Source: Morella rubra (taxonomy: Eukaryota > Streptophyta > Magnoliopsida > Fagales > Myricaceae). From it: a stretch of 64,000 nucleotides of DNA. The stretch's first letter is position 1. Each line of letters opens with the position of its first letter. The notes under the pieces are model-generated. The model was not told the origin of the DNA. It ran no database searches and saw only the letters and a list, made by a program, of their open reading frames with translations. Location: contig CM025852.1 in NCBI GenBank assembly GCA_003952965.2, forward strand, positions 23,825,684-23,889,683. The letters are read 5' to 3'. This document shows positions 23,801 to 35,228 of the stretch, in pieces. The translations under genes were made by a program, and so were the position numbers.

Positions 23801-26800
23801 AGGCAGAAAATACGTATATAATAGGGGTATTATTACTTTAATTTTTTTTGTATATCGAAACTTAAATAAATAATTTGTGCACATGAGTTATAAGATCATT
23901 AGTGACTTACACCTACATAATCATATCCTCGCTTCAAATGATGAAAATTGCTTCCATCCATCAACTGTGTCCGTGTGATACGAAGAATCTGATTTTTTTT
24001 TTTAATTAAGTAGATCAAACCCCAGTTGGAGGTATTTTAATTTGCAGATCTATGGGGTGGTCCACACTAAATAATCATTCGATATATATAGAGAGACCCA
24101 CTAATGATGATAGGGCGACAAAAACTATATGCTTAGGTTGTAAGGATGAGATCTGCAGGGACCATGTTGATCAACAATACCTTAAATTGCTGGCTTCCTT
24201 TTAAGAATGTCTCCCATGGCCTTGAACAGAGAAATTCATCTGGGCATAAACGTGGGCTACTTGCATTATTATTCTATTGGGTGAAACAATCCGACGCTGG
24301 CATGAACTTTTTGACTTCGAAAGTAGCTTAAATTTTTTAAAAGATATGCATCTTTACTTCAAAAGGAGTCTAAGTTATTTGAAATGTATACAAGTCTGCT
24401 AATTTTAGTTAGTAAGGAACGAATATCTTATATCATTCCTTCCTCGTTACTTCTTTTTTCTCATTCTACGTGGGAGTAGGCTATTTACAGTACTTTCTAC
24501 TGGACATTGCATAGTAATACCGAGCTGTGAAAGAACCCAAGTAAACTAGGCAAACAAGATTGTGTAGATGAAATTTAATTCATGCAATTTTGCTTAAAGA
24601 TAGATCATATCATCCTTTCTAGCGAAGTCCCAAAAGATTGGTCTATCGTATGTAACCAATTGTTTCCTCGTATTTGTTTTCAATTGTTGTAACTTGTTCA
24701 TTCTCTGCTAAATGCACCCATCTCTCTTTGTTTTACACAAGAAAAAGTACCTCTCTAAGGGTCGTTCTCATTCAATCATTCTTTAACACATTGGTGTACT
24801 TTTGTGGACATGCAGGACACATTCCTGCCACAAAGTAGATTGGTATAATGTAGTACCACTAAGTAGATTGGAATTGATTGAATATAAGGAATTCAAAAGG
24901 AATTAATCCAGGTGTCCCCTTCCCTTAGTTTTGCTGTCCCAACAATAGAATAATCGCACCCCCTTCTTTCCTTCACAGAAGGAGTTAGATGGCACAAAAC
25001 CTCTGATCTTGAAAAATAGAACAAAAGTCCTCCAAAAAAGGCTTTTTGAATGAAGTAAGGGAATTTGGGATCATCGATCTCTTCCTTAAAGATGCCGATG
25101 GCTTACCCAAAAACAACAAGATGCCATGGGCATGAATTGCTGTCGACAGATGGTGCGAAAACAAATTCCCAATGTCAGATTTCCAAAACCAACTAGCGAG
25201 ATAGGTTTTTTGGGTAAATATAGCGAGACAGGTTCGCCACTCTTCTTTGTTCCGTCTTAGGCCCAAGCGGCGGTCTGAACCCGAGCGAAAGTTTGACGTC
25301 TCGGAAAACTCGGGGCTCATAAGTTGACCCAAACCCAAGGGATTTGCCGGCATGTCGAGGGCCTGGGATTTCTTTCTCTTAAGTTTCAGGTTCGAATCTT
25401 TCTAGTTGTATACAAATAATTCTTTAAGATCATTGACCTAATTTGGCTTGAAGGCTACACCGGCCCGAGATTTATCAGCCTGTTAGATAGATCCACTCCG
25501 ATAAGCTTGTCCGGGTTGGGTTTCTCATTATTATTGAAAAAAAATCTATTGACCCCCTCGCTGACAAGCATTATTTAGTGAGAAATGGGCCGGGGAACTG
25601 TAGCGTTGGGCCTTTGGCAAGAAAATTTGTGACCAGGCCCAAAAGAGTAAAACTTATAGAGGTTGCCAGTTGGACTCTTCCGGCCCTTACAACCCCTGAA
25701 ATGCCTGCAGAGTAGAGGAGAGGCATACGGTAAGTATTTCTCAAGTTCAAGTCCAACTTTTCGAAGCTTCAACCCATATGACTGGGTCGGGCTTTTGAGT
25801 AGTCGGTGGGTGAAATTCCGTCAAGAAGAAGCTTTTTCTGAGGCTTCTCTCATGGCTGACGAAGACAAAATTCTACGGCGATCAAAAGCATTGACTTCCT
25901 TTCAGATTCGTACGCATTTCAATAATTTTTGCCAATTGGGACTTGAATAATTAATTCAGAATTTGACGGAAATAAACACGTGATGAGATTGTTCCAACGA
26001 CTTGGTGATCATGCGGACCATATATTTTAAATGACAAAGCAAGTTGAAGAGGCAATTGGTTTTCATTGCATAGCGGGGAATTGGTAGGGCCAATTTCAAC
26101 CAACTAATCAACTCAGACCATCAATACAAATATGACCCTCAACATGACTGTTCTCCTAATATTCCCAAAACCAAAATAACAGCGATCTCATCCGTCTGAC
26201 TCTGCTTGTTGATTAAAATAATTATAAAGAAATACATAAATTTTTTTTTAAAAATCAAATCATGCGTTTTTTTATTTTGAACCAAATAGACTGCATTCAA
26301 ATAAAAAAAAGTTGAGGCTGGGCCTCCTTTACACTCCCTCAAGCCCAACCGTTGGTACACGTGTCCAATTCAACATAATCCATTCAAGCTTGTTCTAGCC
26401 ATAAATTTACCGTATGACTATGTTTCTAAGTCAACAATTTTTTTAAAAAAAAAGTTCATATTTATTTTTTCATCGATTTCAATTCTTTTTTACAAATTTT
26501 AATAAATACAATTCCAACAGAATCTACGACACCTTTAACAACAATAAAAAAATTCAAATTTTATTCAAATTTAAGAATATTTAATTGCATAATTATTTTT
26601 ATTCAAATTTGTTAAAAAAATTAATTTTTTTTAATTCTACCCAATATCTTTTAAGTCTATAAAACAAAAACAAAAAATTATTGCGGTCAAAAAACAGGGG
26701 CTCGCTGTTGACTGGTCAGAAAAGATATGTGGCAGACCCTTAGCCGGCTACGTCACCAGACAAGTTAATCCAACTAGAGTGTCCCCCCGTTTGCCAGAAT

Positions 26801-26900
26801 TTCCTCTTTTCTTCTTTCTTAGTAATTTTATAGTGAAAAAAAGACTACCTTTCCTTCTTTAGATTGGATCGAAATCCACACGAACAGTAGTACTTTGAAT
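23801..26900. other. Gene-poor stretch, downstream part
   Basis: AT-rich DNA with GC-richer patches at 25200-25960. No coding sequence is supported: the frames at 24985-25353 (minus) and 25663-25950 (plus) match no family and have no partner exons. One SINE-like fragment is noted separately. Confidence 0.5.
25330..25545 (+). mobile_element. Possible degenerate tRNA-derived SINE fragment
   Basis: AGGTTCGAATCTTTCTAG (from about 25388) looks like a Pol III B box followed by the tract typical of some plant SINEs. About 150 bases later comes TTATTATTGAAAAAAAA, a possible tail. A convincing A box is not visible, so this is tentative. Confidence 0.25.
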
Positions 26901-29900
26901 AAAACTCGAACAGAAGCAAGAAGCTGTAGGCCATTTATATTGCACTATTCCTTGTTACATCACCAAAGGATACAGCTGACACATTCAAAGTTTTAGGGTA
27001 CAGCGACCTCGAAAACAAAAAATGAAAGCAACCTTTCGTTGAGCCACTACTTCATTCAGAAGTCGAGAACAGTGCAGCAAGTAAGCATCGGGGTCCCAAC
27101 AAATAGAAAAAATGATATCCTGCAGCATGTCATTTCTTAAAGAGGAGGGAAACCATAAACTACGACCCTTCACACGTATGCAGTGACATGTAGGCAGTCT
27201 AAAACAACAGACGACCTTAAAAGTAATACAAATGGTAATGTAGAATCAACAAGAGGAATCTCCAAATCTCAATCCAAAACTATCCACAGAAAGATTCTTA
27301 AGAGACTAGATTTTCACCACACGAATCAAGTGAAAACTGATAGTCGCAGGACAAAATATAGGTCTCCAAGCTTGTGACCAAAGTCCTAAGGAATTGCTTG
27401 GTGCTCTAATTCATCGAGGAACCATCAGAATGATAATCTGAAGTTCAAGCTAAGCATGCTGATCTAGAAATAAAGATATGATGTGGAGGACAATTAAATC
27501 CAGATGCCCAGAATATAGAAATGTCTCCAGATCCTTCCATCTCTATTGATGCATGCAGATGATGACAACTACACAAAGCCTATTCCATCTCTATTGACAG
27601 ACCCCAAAGGCCATCTCTATTGAATTTGTCTTTGTCATTCACCTATAGGAATTTGTCTACCTATACGAAGTTGTGTCCTGGATGAATCCTACTTGAAATC
27701 AAACACCAAAACCAGAAACAAAAAAGAAAATACGGACAAAGGCAAGTGGAAGTTCAAGCGTAATTGTGTTGCAAAAGCCCCTGCAGTGACCTATGAAGGA
27801 CAGAAATTAGGAAGAACATATTCCAAAAGAAAGAAAAATAAGTAAGCACAGAGTTGATTATTTAACCATCCATCAGATTTGAAACAACCAAATGTCAGAG
27901 CTCCCAGATGATCCATCTTCAGCGGGCCAAATACATCTCAAAGGAACTTCCAGACTTACTTGCCATCTTCTACTTTTCTCCAGTAGAACATAGTAACAAG
28001 ATCCACATGATGCAGGAAAAAATTCTTTTGTTTTACCCCTCTTTTGTTTTTTGTACTTTTTTGGCACTGGTAATGCAGTAAAAAAGTCATGACAGTAACT
28101 TGGTTCCACAGCAACCATATCAAATACACACACACATAGAGAGAGAGAGATATAGAGTCAGAAAAAGTCATAGGTAATTTTTAACACGTTAGGTATACCA
28201 ACAGGTTTATCCACTTGTTGAATATATGTATTAACAGTTAGCTCGTAGAATTACCATACTGTCATTCTTATATTTCCCTTCTTGAGCAGTATATATCACT
28301 TCTTGTGGCATAATTACATATGTGGGAACATAGAATTTCTTCACCCTCAACAAGATTCTGCAAACACCTGATCGGTCTCTGATGAACTCTCTGAAAGAAG
28401 GAAAAATAACAACCTAAGGAGGATAGATCCAACTGCAGCAGACCTCTCAGTGCCAGAAACGAATTGAGGCACAAGGTAGAAAGGTCACCCACTTTTTTCG
28501 AAACAAACTAAAAATTAAGGCAAAGGAGTACATCAATGAGATTGTAAGTTTGTAACCCCAATCCAAAATCTATTCTCTCTCATACGCTGGAGACACCCAC
28601 CCACACACTCCTCAAGTGCTTTGAAACTGCCTAAGTTAGGATGAGGCACCACGGCCTCCCTCCAAGGTAGGATTAGGCTCCACGGCCTTCCTCCAAGGGG
28701 TCAACATGGGGGATACACAGCATCATCCGTTGACATTCTGACCTGGGGATAGCTAAGAAACAAGGTGAGACGATGAGTGAGCAAATAAGGACACCAATGA
28801 AGATGGCGTCAGTGCTGAAAAGAGAACTTTAAACCCAAGTCTCAAATTTCACTACCAGAGACTTGCAGCAGCTATTAGGCATCTAGCCATGGTTCAGTTT
28901 AAATCATGAACAAGAAGAACAAACACACAATCTTCGGGGGCATCGGGTTAAAATATGAATCAAAAGACAATTCAAACCTAGAACACCAGGATTACTTTAC
29001 TTTACACATTTTTTAATTGATTGCTTTACTCGACTCGATAGATCTTAATCATGAAGCAGCACTTGACAGATTCCTTGAATCTGTTCAAAATGTAAAGGTT
29101 TATCATACCCACTACTGCAACGTGCTATGCCCATCATGATATAAATAGGAGAAAAGGAACAGCATTTTTATCAGAAGCATAAAAAACCAATATACACTGG
29201 AAATGCTTATTTCGTTAATCATTCTGAACTTTCGTTTTGTTTAGAATACTTTCAACCAATGGCGAACAATGCATATGATTACCATTTCAAAAATGTGAAA
29301 ATGAAGAAAGAAGGCATGCGGTCAACATATAAACAGTCAACCTCATCAGAGTTCCCTCTGATGAAGCTCAATTGAAAGGAGAATATCTCTTTGAACCAAG
29401 GAAGCAAGCAGTGCCTCCAATGATAAATCCTGAATTGAATAATGGTTTTACAAAATAACTATACGCTTGACAGCCCCTCATTGATGTAGGAAAGCCTGTC
29501 AAACATCGTATATATGCAGAATTCCTTCAAACAAGAGTGGAATACCAACAGCCACAACCGGTACATAGTAATCTAAGAAACGTATTGCGGGGTGGGGGAA
29601 AGATGCATACACGCATTGAAAATCATGATATTCATTCCACTATATGTTCATGTTTACATCTTAAAACTACTCAGCACATGTAAATACCAACTAAATCAAC
29701 GCCTACATATACCCAAGATGCGCAAAAAAAAAAAAAACTAATGGAAAGAAATTAGATATCTCTTTTCCTTTGTCTTTTTCATTTTCTTTCTTCTATTGAT
29801 AACTTGATTTCCTCTTTTGAACAAATGCAGCACATTATACCTCCAATCGAGGACTCAATTTTGCAGGAGCAATCTCTAACTTCCAAGCTTTAACAAAATC

Positions 29901-30131
29901 AACAATTTCGCTGTGGTTGTAACTATCCCTGCAAGGCCCATCATCAGACTATTAGCTTCCTCTCGAAAAAAAACAAGTGAATAATGACTGAGAATTTTAA
30001 GAAGGAAAAAAGAAAACAGAATCTTGTAGAACAGATACAAAGGACCAACACACACACAGAGAAAGGAGAGAGAGAGAGAGAGACCCAAGACCTTTGTATC
30101 AGGAATTTAAGTAAGCATGAGCTGACCATAT
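26901..30131. other. Region downstream of the DUF1639 gene
   Basis: About 3.2 kb with more even base composition than the neighbouring AT-rich DNA. It could contain 3' UTR exons of the minus-strand DUF1639 gene or a non-coding transcript. On the minus strand, AGATGGCAA followed by GTAAGT near 27960 is a good donor. No open frame longer than about 86 codons, and no family match, was found. Confidence 0.35.
28637..28699. repeat. Short imperfect tandem repeat (2 x about 31 bp)
   Basis: Two adjacent units, each reading AGGAT.AGGC.CCACGGCCT.CCTCCAAGG with a few substitutions. No function is known. Confidence 0.6.
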
Positions 30132-31086
30132 CTACCGCTGCAACAAGGAGGGGAGGAGAAATTTTTAGCACTCGATCATTGAAAATCAACAAAGATAATT
30201 CCATGAAAAATGAAAAACATGAGAGACAGAGACGGGGAGAGAACCTTCGCCGGAGCTTCGGTCACCCTATACGAATCTGCCGTCGTCCCCACCAACCACA
30301 ACCCCGGAAAAACACTCTGGAAGAAGAACAAAAAATGAAAATTTAATCTCTCAGCCACCATAACAAAACGTGAGCGCATCGAAAGGAATCAAACAGTGAG
30401 AGAGAGAGAGAGAGAGAGAGTCATACGTCAAGCTGCTTCTGGACATTCTTGGGCCGCTTCCTGGGCCGGCGAGCAGGCCTGGACCCAGTCATGATAAAAA
30501 TGTCCTCCTCGATCTCCTCCTTAGACAGCGCGATCCAGAACTTCCTCTTCTCCCTCTTCTTCTCCGTGCCCTCCGACTCCGCCGCCATGCCCCGAAGCCG
30601 CAGCGACTTCGGCTGTGGGTTCTCGCCCTGCTGTTGATGCTGAGCTGCAGGAATACCAAGAACCGTACAACCCGTATACTCCGCAGGCATCTCCATCATC
30701 ACGCTCCTCTGTACGGCCTTCCTCGGCCTCAAGTTCCACGGCTTCTGCGCCGCTTCCTCGACTGCCGCTGCGTTTTCCTCCTCCTCGGCGGCTTCGAGCT
30801 TCCTCTCTCTGACGTCTTCGGCTTCCGCGCCGCTTTCTCCTCGCTCCTGCTTCTGAGTCCGGTCAGCGAGGATGCAAGGAGAGAAAGCGTATCGGTTGCG
30901 CGACGACCGGGATCCGACCCGCGAGGGCCCGTCCGAGTCGTGGTAGTCGGAGTCTGGCTCGGATGAAGCTGGTGAAACGGGACGGCGGCAACGGCTGTTG
31001 GTGTTGGTATGGCTCTTGCCTCCCCATTTCAGGTATGGAAGCGAGAAGTTGTGCAGTGGCTGAGACTTTACCGGTGCCGTAGCCAT
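30132..31086 (-). CDS. DUF1639 family protein
   Basis: Three exons on the minus strand: 31086-30427, 30316-30245 and 30137-30132. The last contributes only an Arg codon and TAG, giving 245 residues. Seen: start MATAPVKS with KSQPLHNFSLP; a Glu/Ala-rich middle; PWNLRPRK, a basic segment found in this family; and the conserved C-terminal core FWIALSKEEIEEDIFIMTG, then SRPARRPRKRPKNVQKQLD running across the first splice to VFPGLWL and APAKR. Splice sites are GAC followed by GTATGA, CTTCCAG, AAG followed by GTTCTC, and TTGCAG. I chose the internal ATG at 31086 over the in-frame one at 31125 because MATAPVKSQPLHNF is the typical family start. The function of the family is unknown; a basic C-terminus suggests nuclear localisation (inference). 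Confidence 0.88.
30400..30420. repeat. (GA)n tract in DUF1639 intron 1
   Basis: About ten GA units just after the first donor site. On the coding strand the intron opens GTATGACTCTCTCT. A pyrimidine-rich intron start is compatible with normal splicing. Confidence 0.8.
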
Positions 31087-31300
31087 TGCGTATATAACAA
31101 AACGTCCCTTCCTACACGTATACAATGACCGTTAATATCACTCCCGTATCTTCCTCTCCAGGGAGCTTTGCTCTGGAAGTCTAACCAAACCTGTGTTTCA
31201 AGTTTCTAGAGGAGAAGAAAGAGAAAAAGCCCTAGGAAACAAACAAAGACATAAAGAGAGGGAGAGGGAGAGGGTCGACCGAGGGAGAAGGAGAGGGAGG

Positions 31301-31337
<37 letters not shown>
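31301..31337. repeat. (GA)n microsatellite upstream of DUF1639
   Basis: About 18 GA dinucleotides some 215 bases upstream of the DUF1639 ATG, so (CT)n on the transcribed strand and probably in the 5' UTR or core promoter. The frames of 63-71 codons across it are low-complexity artefacts. Confidence 0.85.
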
Positions 31338-31339
<2 letters not shown>

Positions 31340-32093
31340 GGTCCGGTGGAGAGGAGAGGTGCGTTAGAGAGAAAAATACATTGAGGATGGGTATAGCTCA
31401 GGTCACTCCACATGTATACAATGAGAAGGGAGTTCGTTCTATTCTACGTCTAGGATTTCACCTCTTTTTGACAGAATCTGCCCTAGCATTCTTATTTGTT
31501 TCCATCGGTGTCCTAGGACCTACAGAGCCAACGAGACCGAATTACCGCCGTAGTTTTTTAAAGGAATAAATACAATTTTCATCAGCTGATTATGGACTTT
31601 AGATCTTAATCTATTATTTTTTCGGTGCGATAATTTTGTCCCTGTAATTTGTTAAACAGTAAAAGGGTAAAATCATAATTTGTGATAAATTTCCGTTCAA
31701 ATTAAAAAAAAATTATTTTTAAATAAGGCTTCGTCCTACTTGAAAATATTTTCAGCCTGTCTTACTTTTGGCAGAGAAGGAGAATAGAGGTAAAAGGAAA
31801 ATGTCAACTGAAAATTTCATCTTGCAAGATATTTTTTAAAATGTTCAACTCTTTGTCAGTTCTCTTCATTTCAAATTTTGACTTATTCAAAGCACCTAAT
31901 TACCTCTGCCGCACACACAAGGGAAAAATATGACCCTTTGAAATTTTTTTTTGAATAAAAATTATATGCTAATTTAATTTTATATTTTTATATTTTGTAT
32001 GATATGATTATTATTTATTTTATCTACATGTAAATGGCTTAAATTATTATTATTATTTTTTTAAAAAAAAGACCACATATGCAGATGATGGGG

Positions 32094-32228
32094 ACGTTCG
32101 GGAGTGAAAAATTTTGGGAGTTAGAAATTTTGGAAATTTGAAGTTTGTGAAAAAGTAAAGATATTTTATGAGATTTTATAAAAAAATGAAGAGAGAAAAT
32201 ATTTAAATGAATATTATAATAAAAAAGA
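32094..32228. repeat. Dispersed AT-rich repeat, copy B
   Basis: It begins CGTTCGGGAGTGAAAAATTTT and continues with AAAAAGTAAAGATATTTTAT and TTTAAATGAATATTATAATAAA, in the same order as at 15961-16080. The right-hand part of copy A is missing here, so this copy looks truncated. Confidence 0.6.
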
Positions 32229-32846
32229 ATACCACCGATGTGTTTGAACATGTGTAACATGTAAATTTATAAACGAAATAACCACATGTCTCAAAATCAA
32301 AAAATTTACAATACGAGACTCGATTTCAAAATGACATAAAGCACAAGTATGTGATATACACATTTTATTTATTTTTAATATCTTTATTGACACACACAAA
32401 TTGAAACTATTACAAAATGTTTTTTCAATTTTCAAGTGACAACCAAACTCTATATACTCATTTTCAAAGAGTTAGCCAAATATTGTATATTTTTTTTGTA
32501 AATATTTTCAATTACAAATATTTTTATATTTTCTTCATTTTACGTTGAAACAAACACAACCTAAGAGTGCAAAGTCTCTATAATCAATAGTTGATGAATA
32601 TAATGTGACAAAAATTATAGATGGGGTTGCAATGTGTCAAGTTCTTCATAATTAGAGCGAGCGTAGTATATTTAACCATTTTTTTCTAAAATTTTTAAAA
32701 ATAATCATTTTTATCCTTGAATTTTATACCATCTCCATAATACATCCTTGGCTTTTCAAACTAAAAGTTGTATTCCTTAAGTTTTACAAGTCCTTAGGTT
32801 TATAAAATTAAAATTTTACTCCTTAGATGTTTCCCTCTAGATCTTT

Positions 32847-33095
32847 TTTTAGGTAACGAGTCAAATTTGAGAACTCATTTATGTGCACCGAACTCAGACG
32901 AACTTAGGCCAGTATCCACATGAATTGAGTTCAATGCTACGAAAAATCCAGATAGACTAATTGACCCATTGACCAACTCTCATTTAAGTCACGAATTTTT
33001 TGTTCAAGTAGTGATTTGAATCCTGAGTGTGCACTTAACTCACACTCTCACGAGCTCTCACTGCCACTTGAGCTATTCAGGTGGGTTGGGAAATT
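32847..33095 (-). mobile_element. tRNA-derived SINE-like element
   Basis: On the minus strand an A-box-like TAGCTCAAGTGG (33075-33064) is followed about 45 bases later by a B-box-like GGATTCAAATC (33023-33013), the internal Pol III promoter layout of plant SINEs. The unit runs on for some 160 bases and ends near CCTAAAAAAAGATC, a possible A-tail. Boundaries and target duplications are not resolved. Confidence 0.5.
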
Positions 33096-33159
33096 TTGTC
33101 TGTCCTCTCAAGCTCTCACTTGCCAATCCATAAATTCTACCTCAACTATATACCTCATT

Positions 33160-35220
33160 TAGGGCTGTCCAAAGGTCGGGCCGGGCCGGTGTAACCGGAT
33201 GTACAGAGAGCAAAGCAACCGAACCGACCATTTTAATGAGACTGGACCGGCCAAGGATCGGTTCGGTTCGGTTTGGCCGGTTTGGTCCTTATTTTAAGCT
33301 ATATTTTTTATTCTTTTTTTAGACCATTTTTTTGGCCTATTTACACCAATTTTTTAGTGTTTTTTTTGCATCAAGTTTGGGCTATGATCTCAAACAAATT
33401 ATGCCACAATTGTGACATTTATTCTACAACAAACTAAACAAAAATTTAAATCATACATTTAAAAAATACTGCTATACTAATTACTAGGTTACTAATAAAA
33501 GAATTCTCAATCATAAATTTTTAAGAATAATGAATCATACAATAACTAAGACTTAAAGCATACATTTAAAGAATTTTAAACCCACAAACTAAATAGAAAT
33601 TTCAAAATAAAATATCAAATATAAATGTTACTGGAACTAATTAGTAATTACACTACGCTATTACAAGCCATAACAAAGAACAAAATAATCAAATAAACAA
33701 ACTAAAAGTATAATTAATACATGCCAACAAAATAGTAGGAAAAAAAAAAGTCTATATCCATCATCAATTGTCCATCTCCCATCAAGCTAATATATATATA
33801 TATATATACATACATGTGAGATAATAAACTATGAAACAATAATGGACATTATTATAAAAAATAAAATAAAACCTTACCATGAAATCAATCTAATTAGTCC
33901 TCATTGATCTCCATTAACAAGAATAAAAGGTTAAATATTCTAGAACATTATCAAGGTTGTAATTATATAACAAAGATAAGAGAAAAAAAAGTGGATGAAG
34001 CGAAGGGTTTGGCATAAGAAGCATAAGACAAGAAAGGGCAAAAAATTAAAAACCAATTTTTATTTACTAAATTTGTATTTAGGACCTTTGTATCATATCA
34101 TAAAGAAAAGTATATAACTTTTCACCCTATATTCTTCACTCCATAGCAAACCTAAACTAATTATTCGCAATTGCAAATACCCTAGACAAAACATTAAAAG
34201 AAATGCAATGAAAGAAAATTAAATTAAACATATTCATACTCTAATTAGTAATTACTAATAGTCATTTTCAAACTAAAAAAAATATTTGAAAAAAGAAAAT
34301 ACAATTTCAAACACAAATTACAATTTCACAACAAAATGCTAAACATTTCATTTCTCAGAGTTTATTGCATTTAGTTATTCAAATTGCTACATTTAGATTG
34401 AATTCAAATTGTTAAACAATTTCACAATCAATCAAGAAAATTTCAGACACAATTTCAAACAGATTCACAACTTCAAACAAAATCAAATCCTCCAATCAAG
34501 CCCATCCTTCTACAGTTTCACAACCTAATCTATACTCTAAAATTCTAAATTAACTAATGAACTACAATAACTAATTAACTAAATTAGTTCATAAATTCTT
34601 ACCTCAATAGCAGTGCACTGACCACACACAGCAAAAATTCATAAATCAGTGAATCACAATCTTGTAACCTACAAAGTCCCAGTAAATTAACTAAAATAGA
34701 GACAACCAATTAACTAAGAACAACACCAATTCGTACGCCCAGAGAGAGATCAAAAGAATTAAGAAATTACTTGAGAGATGAGAGAGAGACACAGCAAAGG
34801 AGAGAGAGATACACTGCAGGAACCACTAACCAGCAAAGAGAGGGAGGAGGCTGAGAAGGGCTGTGCATGAAAGAAGAGAGGGATGGGGCTGAGGAGTGAG
34901 AGGGGGGCGCTGTGCGAAGTGAGGGGGGGCGTTGCGTGAAATAAGGGGCAGGGGTTAGGATTTTTTTTTTTTAAATTGTGAGAAGGAGAGGGGGTGCGGG
35001 ACTCGCGTGAATGTGCGAACGTTTTTTTTTTTTTAAAGAAAAAAAACCGGTTTGGACCGGTCTAGAGCAGTATACTTCGGTCCGGTATCGATTTTTTTAT
35101 GTATGAAACCGAGACCGGACCGGAGTATACCGGTTTCACCGGACCGGCCATTCCGGTGAGTTATTTCTCACTGATTTGGCTAGAATCGGTCCGGTTCAGC
35201 TGCTTTTTTGGACACCTCTA
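33160..35220. mobile_element. Non-autonomous hAT-type DNA transposon (2,061 bp)
   Basis: The left end is TAGGGCTGTCCAAA (33160-33173); the inverse of the right end (35207-35220) is TAGAGGTGTCCAAA, so 12 of 14 bases agree. The flanks are ACCTCATT (33152-33159) and GCCTCATT (35221-35228), an 8-bp target duplication with one mismatch, as expected for hAT elements. Both subterminal zones are dense in CCGGT/ACCGG and GGTTCGG strings (33178-33290 and 35047-35200), typical transposase-binding regions of this superfamily. The interior is AT-rich and has no open frame of transposase size, so the element would depend on a transposase supplied in trans. Confidence 0.8.
33789..33808. repeat. (TA)n microsatellite
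   Basis: About ten TA units inside the hAT-type element. Confidence 0.8.
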
Positions 35221-35228
35221 GCCTCATT

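Larger units (their letters stand above)
31570..33159. other. Intergenic AT-rich DNA with repeat remnants
   Basis: No coding sequence is supported. It contains the second copy of an AT-rich dispersed repeat (32094-32228) and a SINE-like unit on the minus strand (about 32847-33095), both listed separately. Confidence 0.6.

Noticed and set aside
31193..31413. Open frames on both strands across the GA repeat
   Set aside because: Arg/Glu and Leu/Ser dipeptide runs are translated microsatellite.
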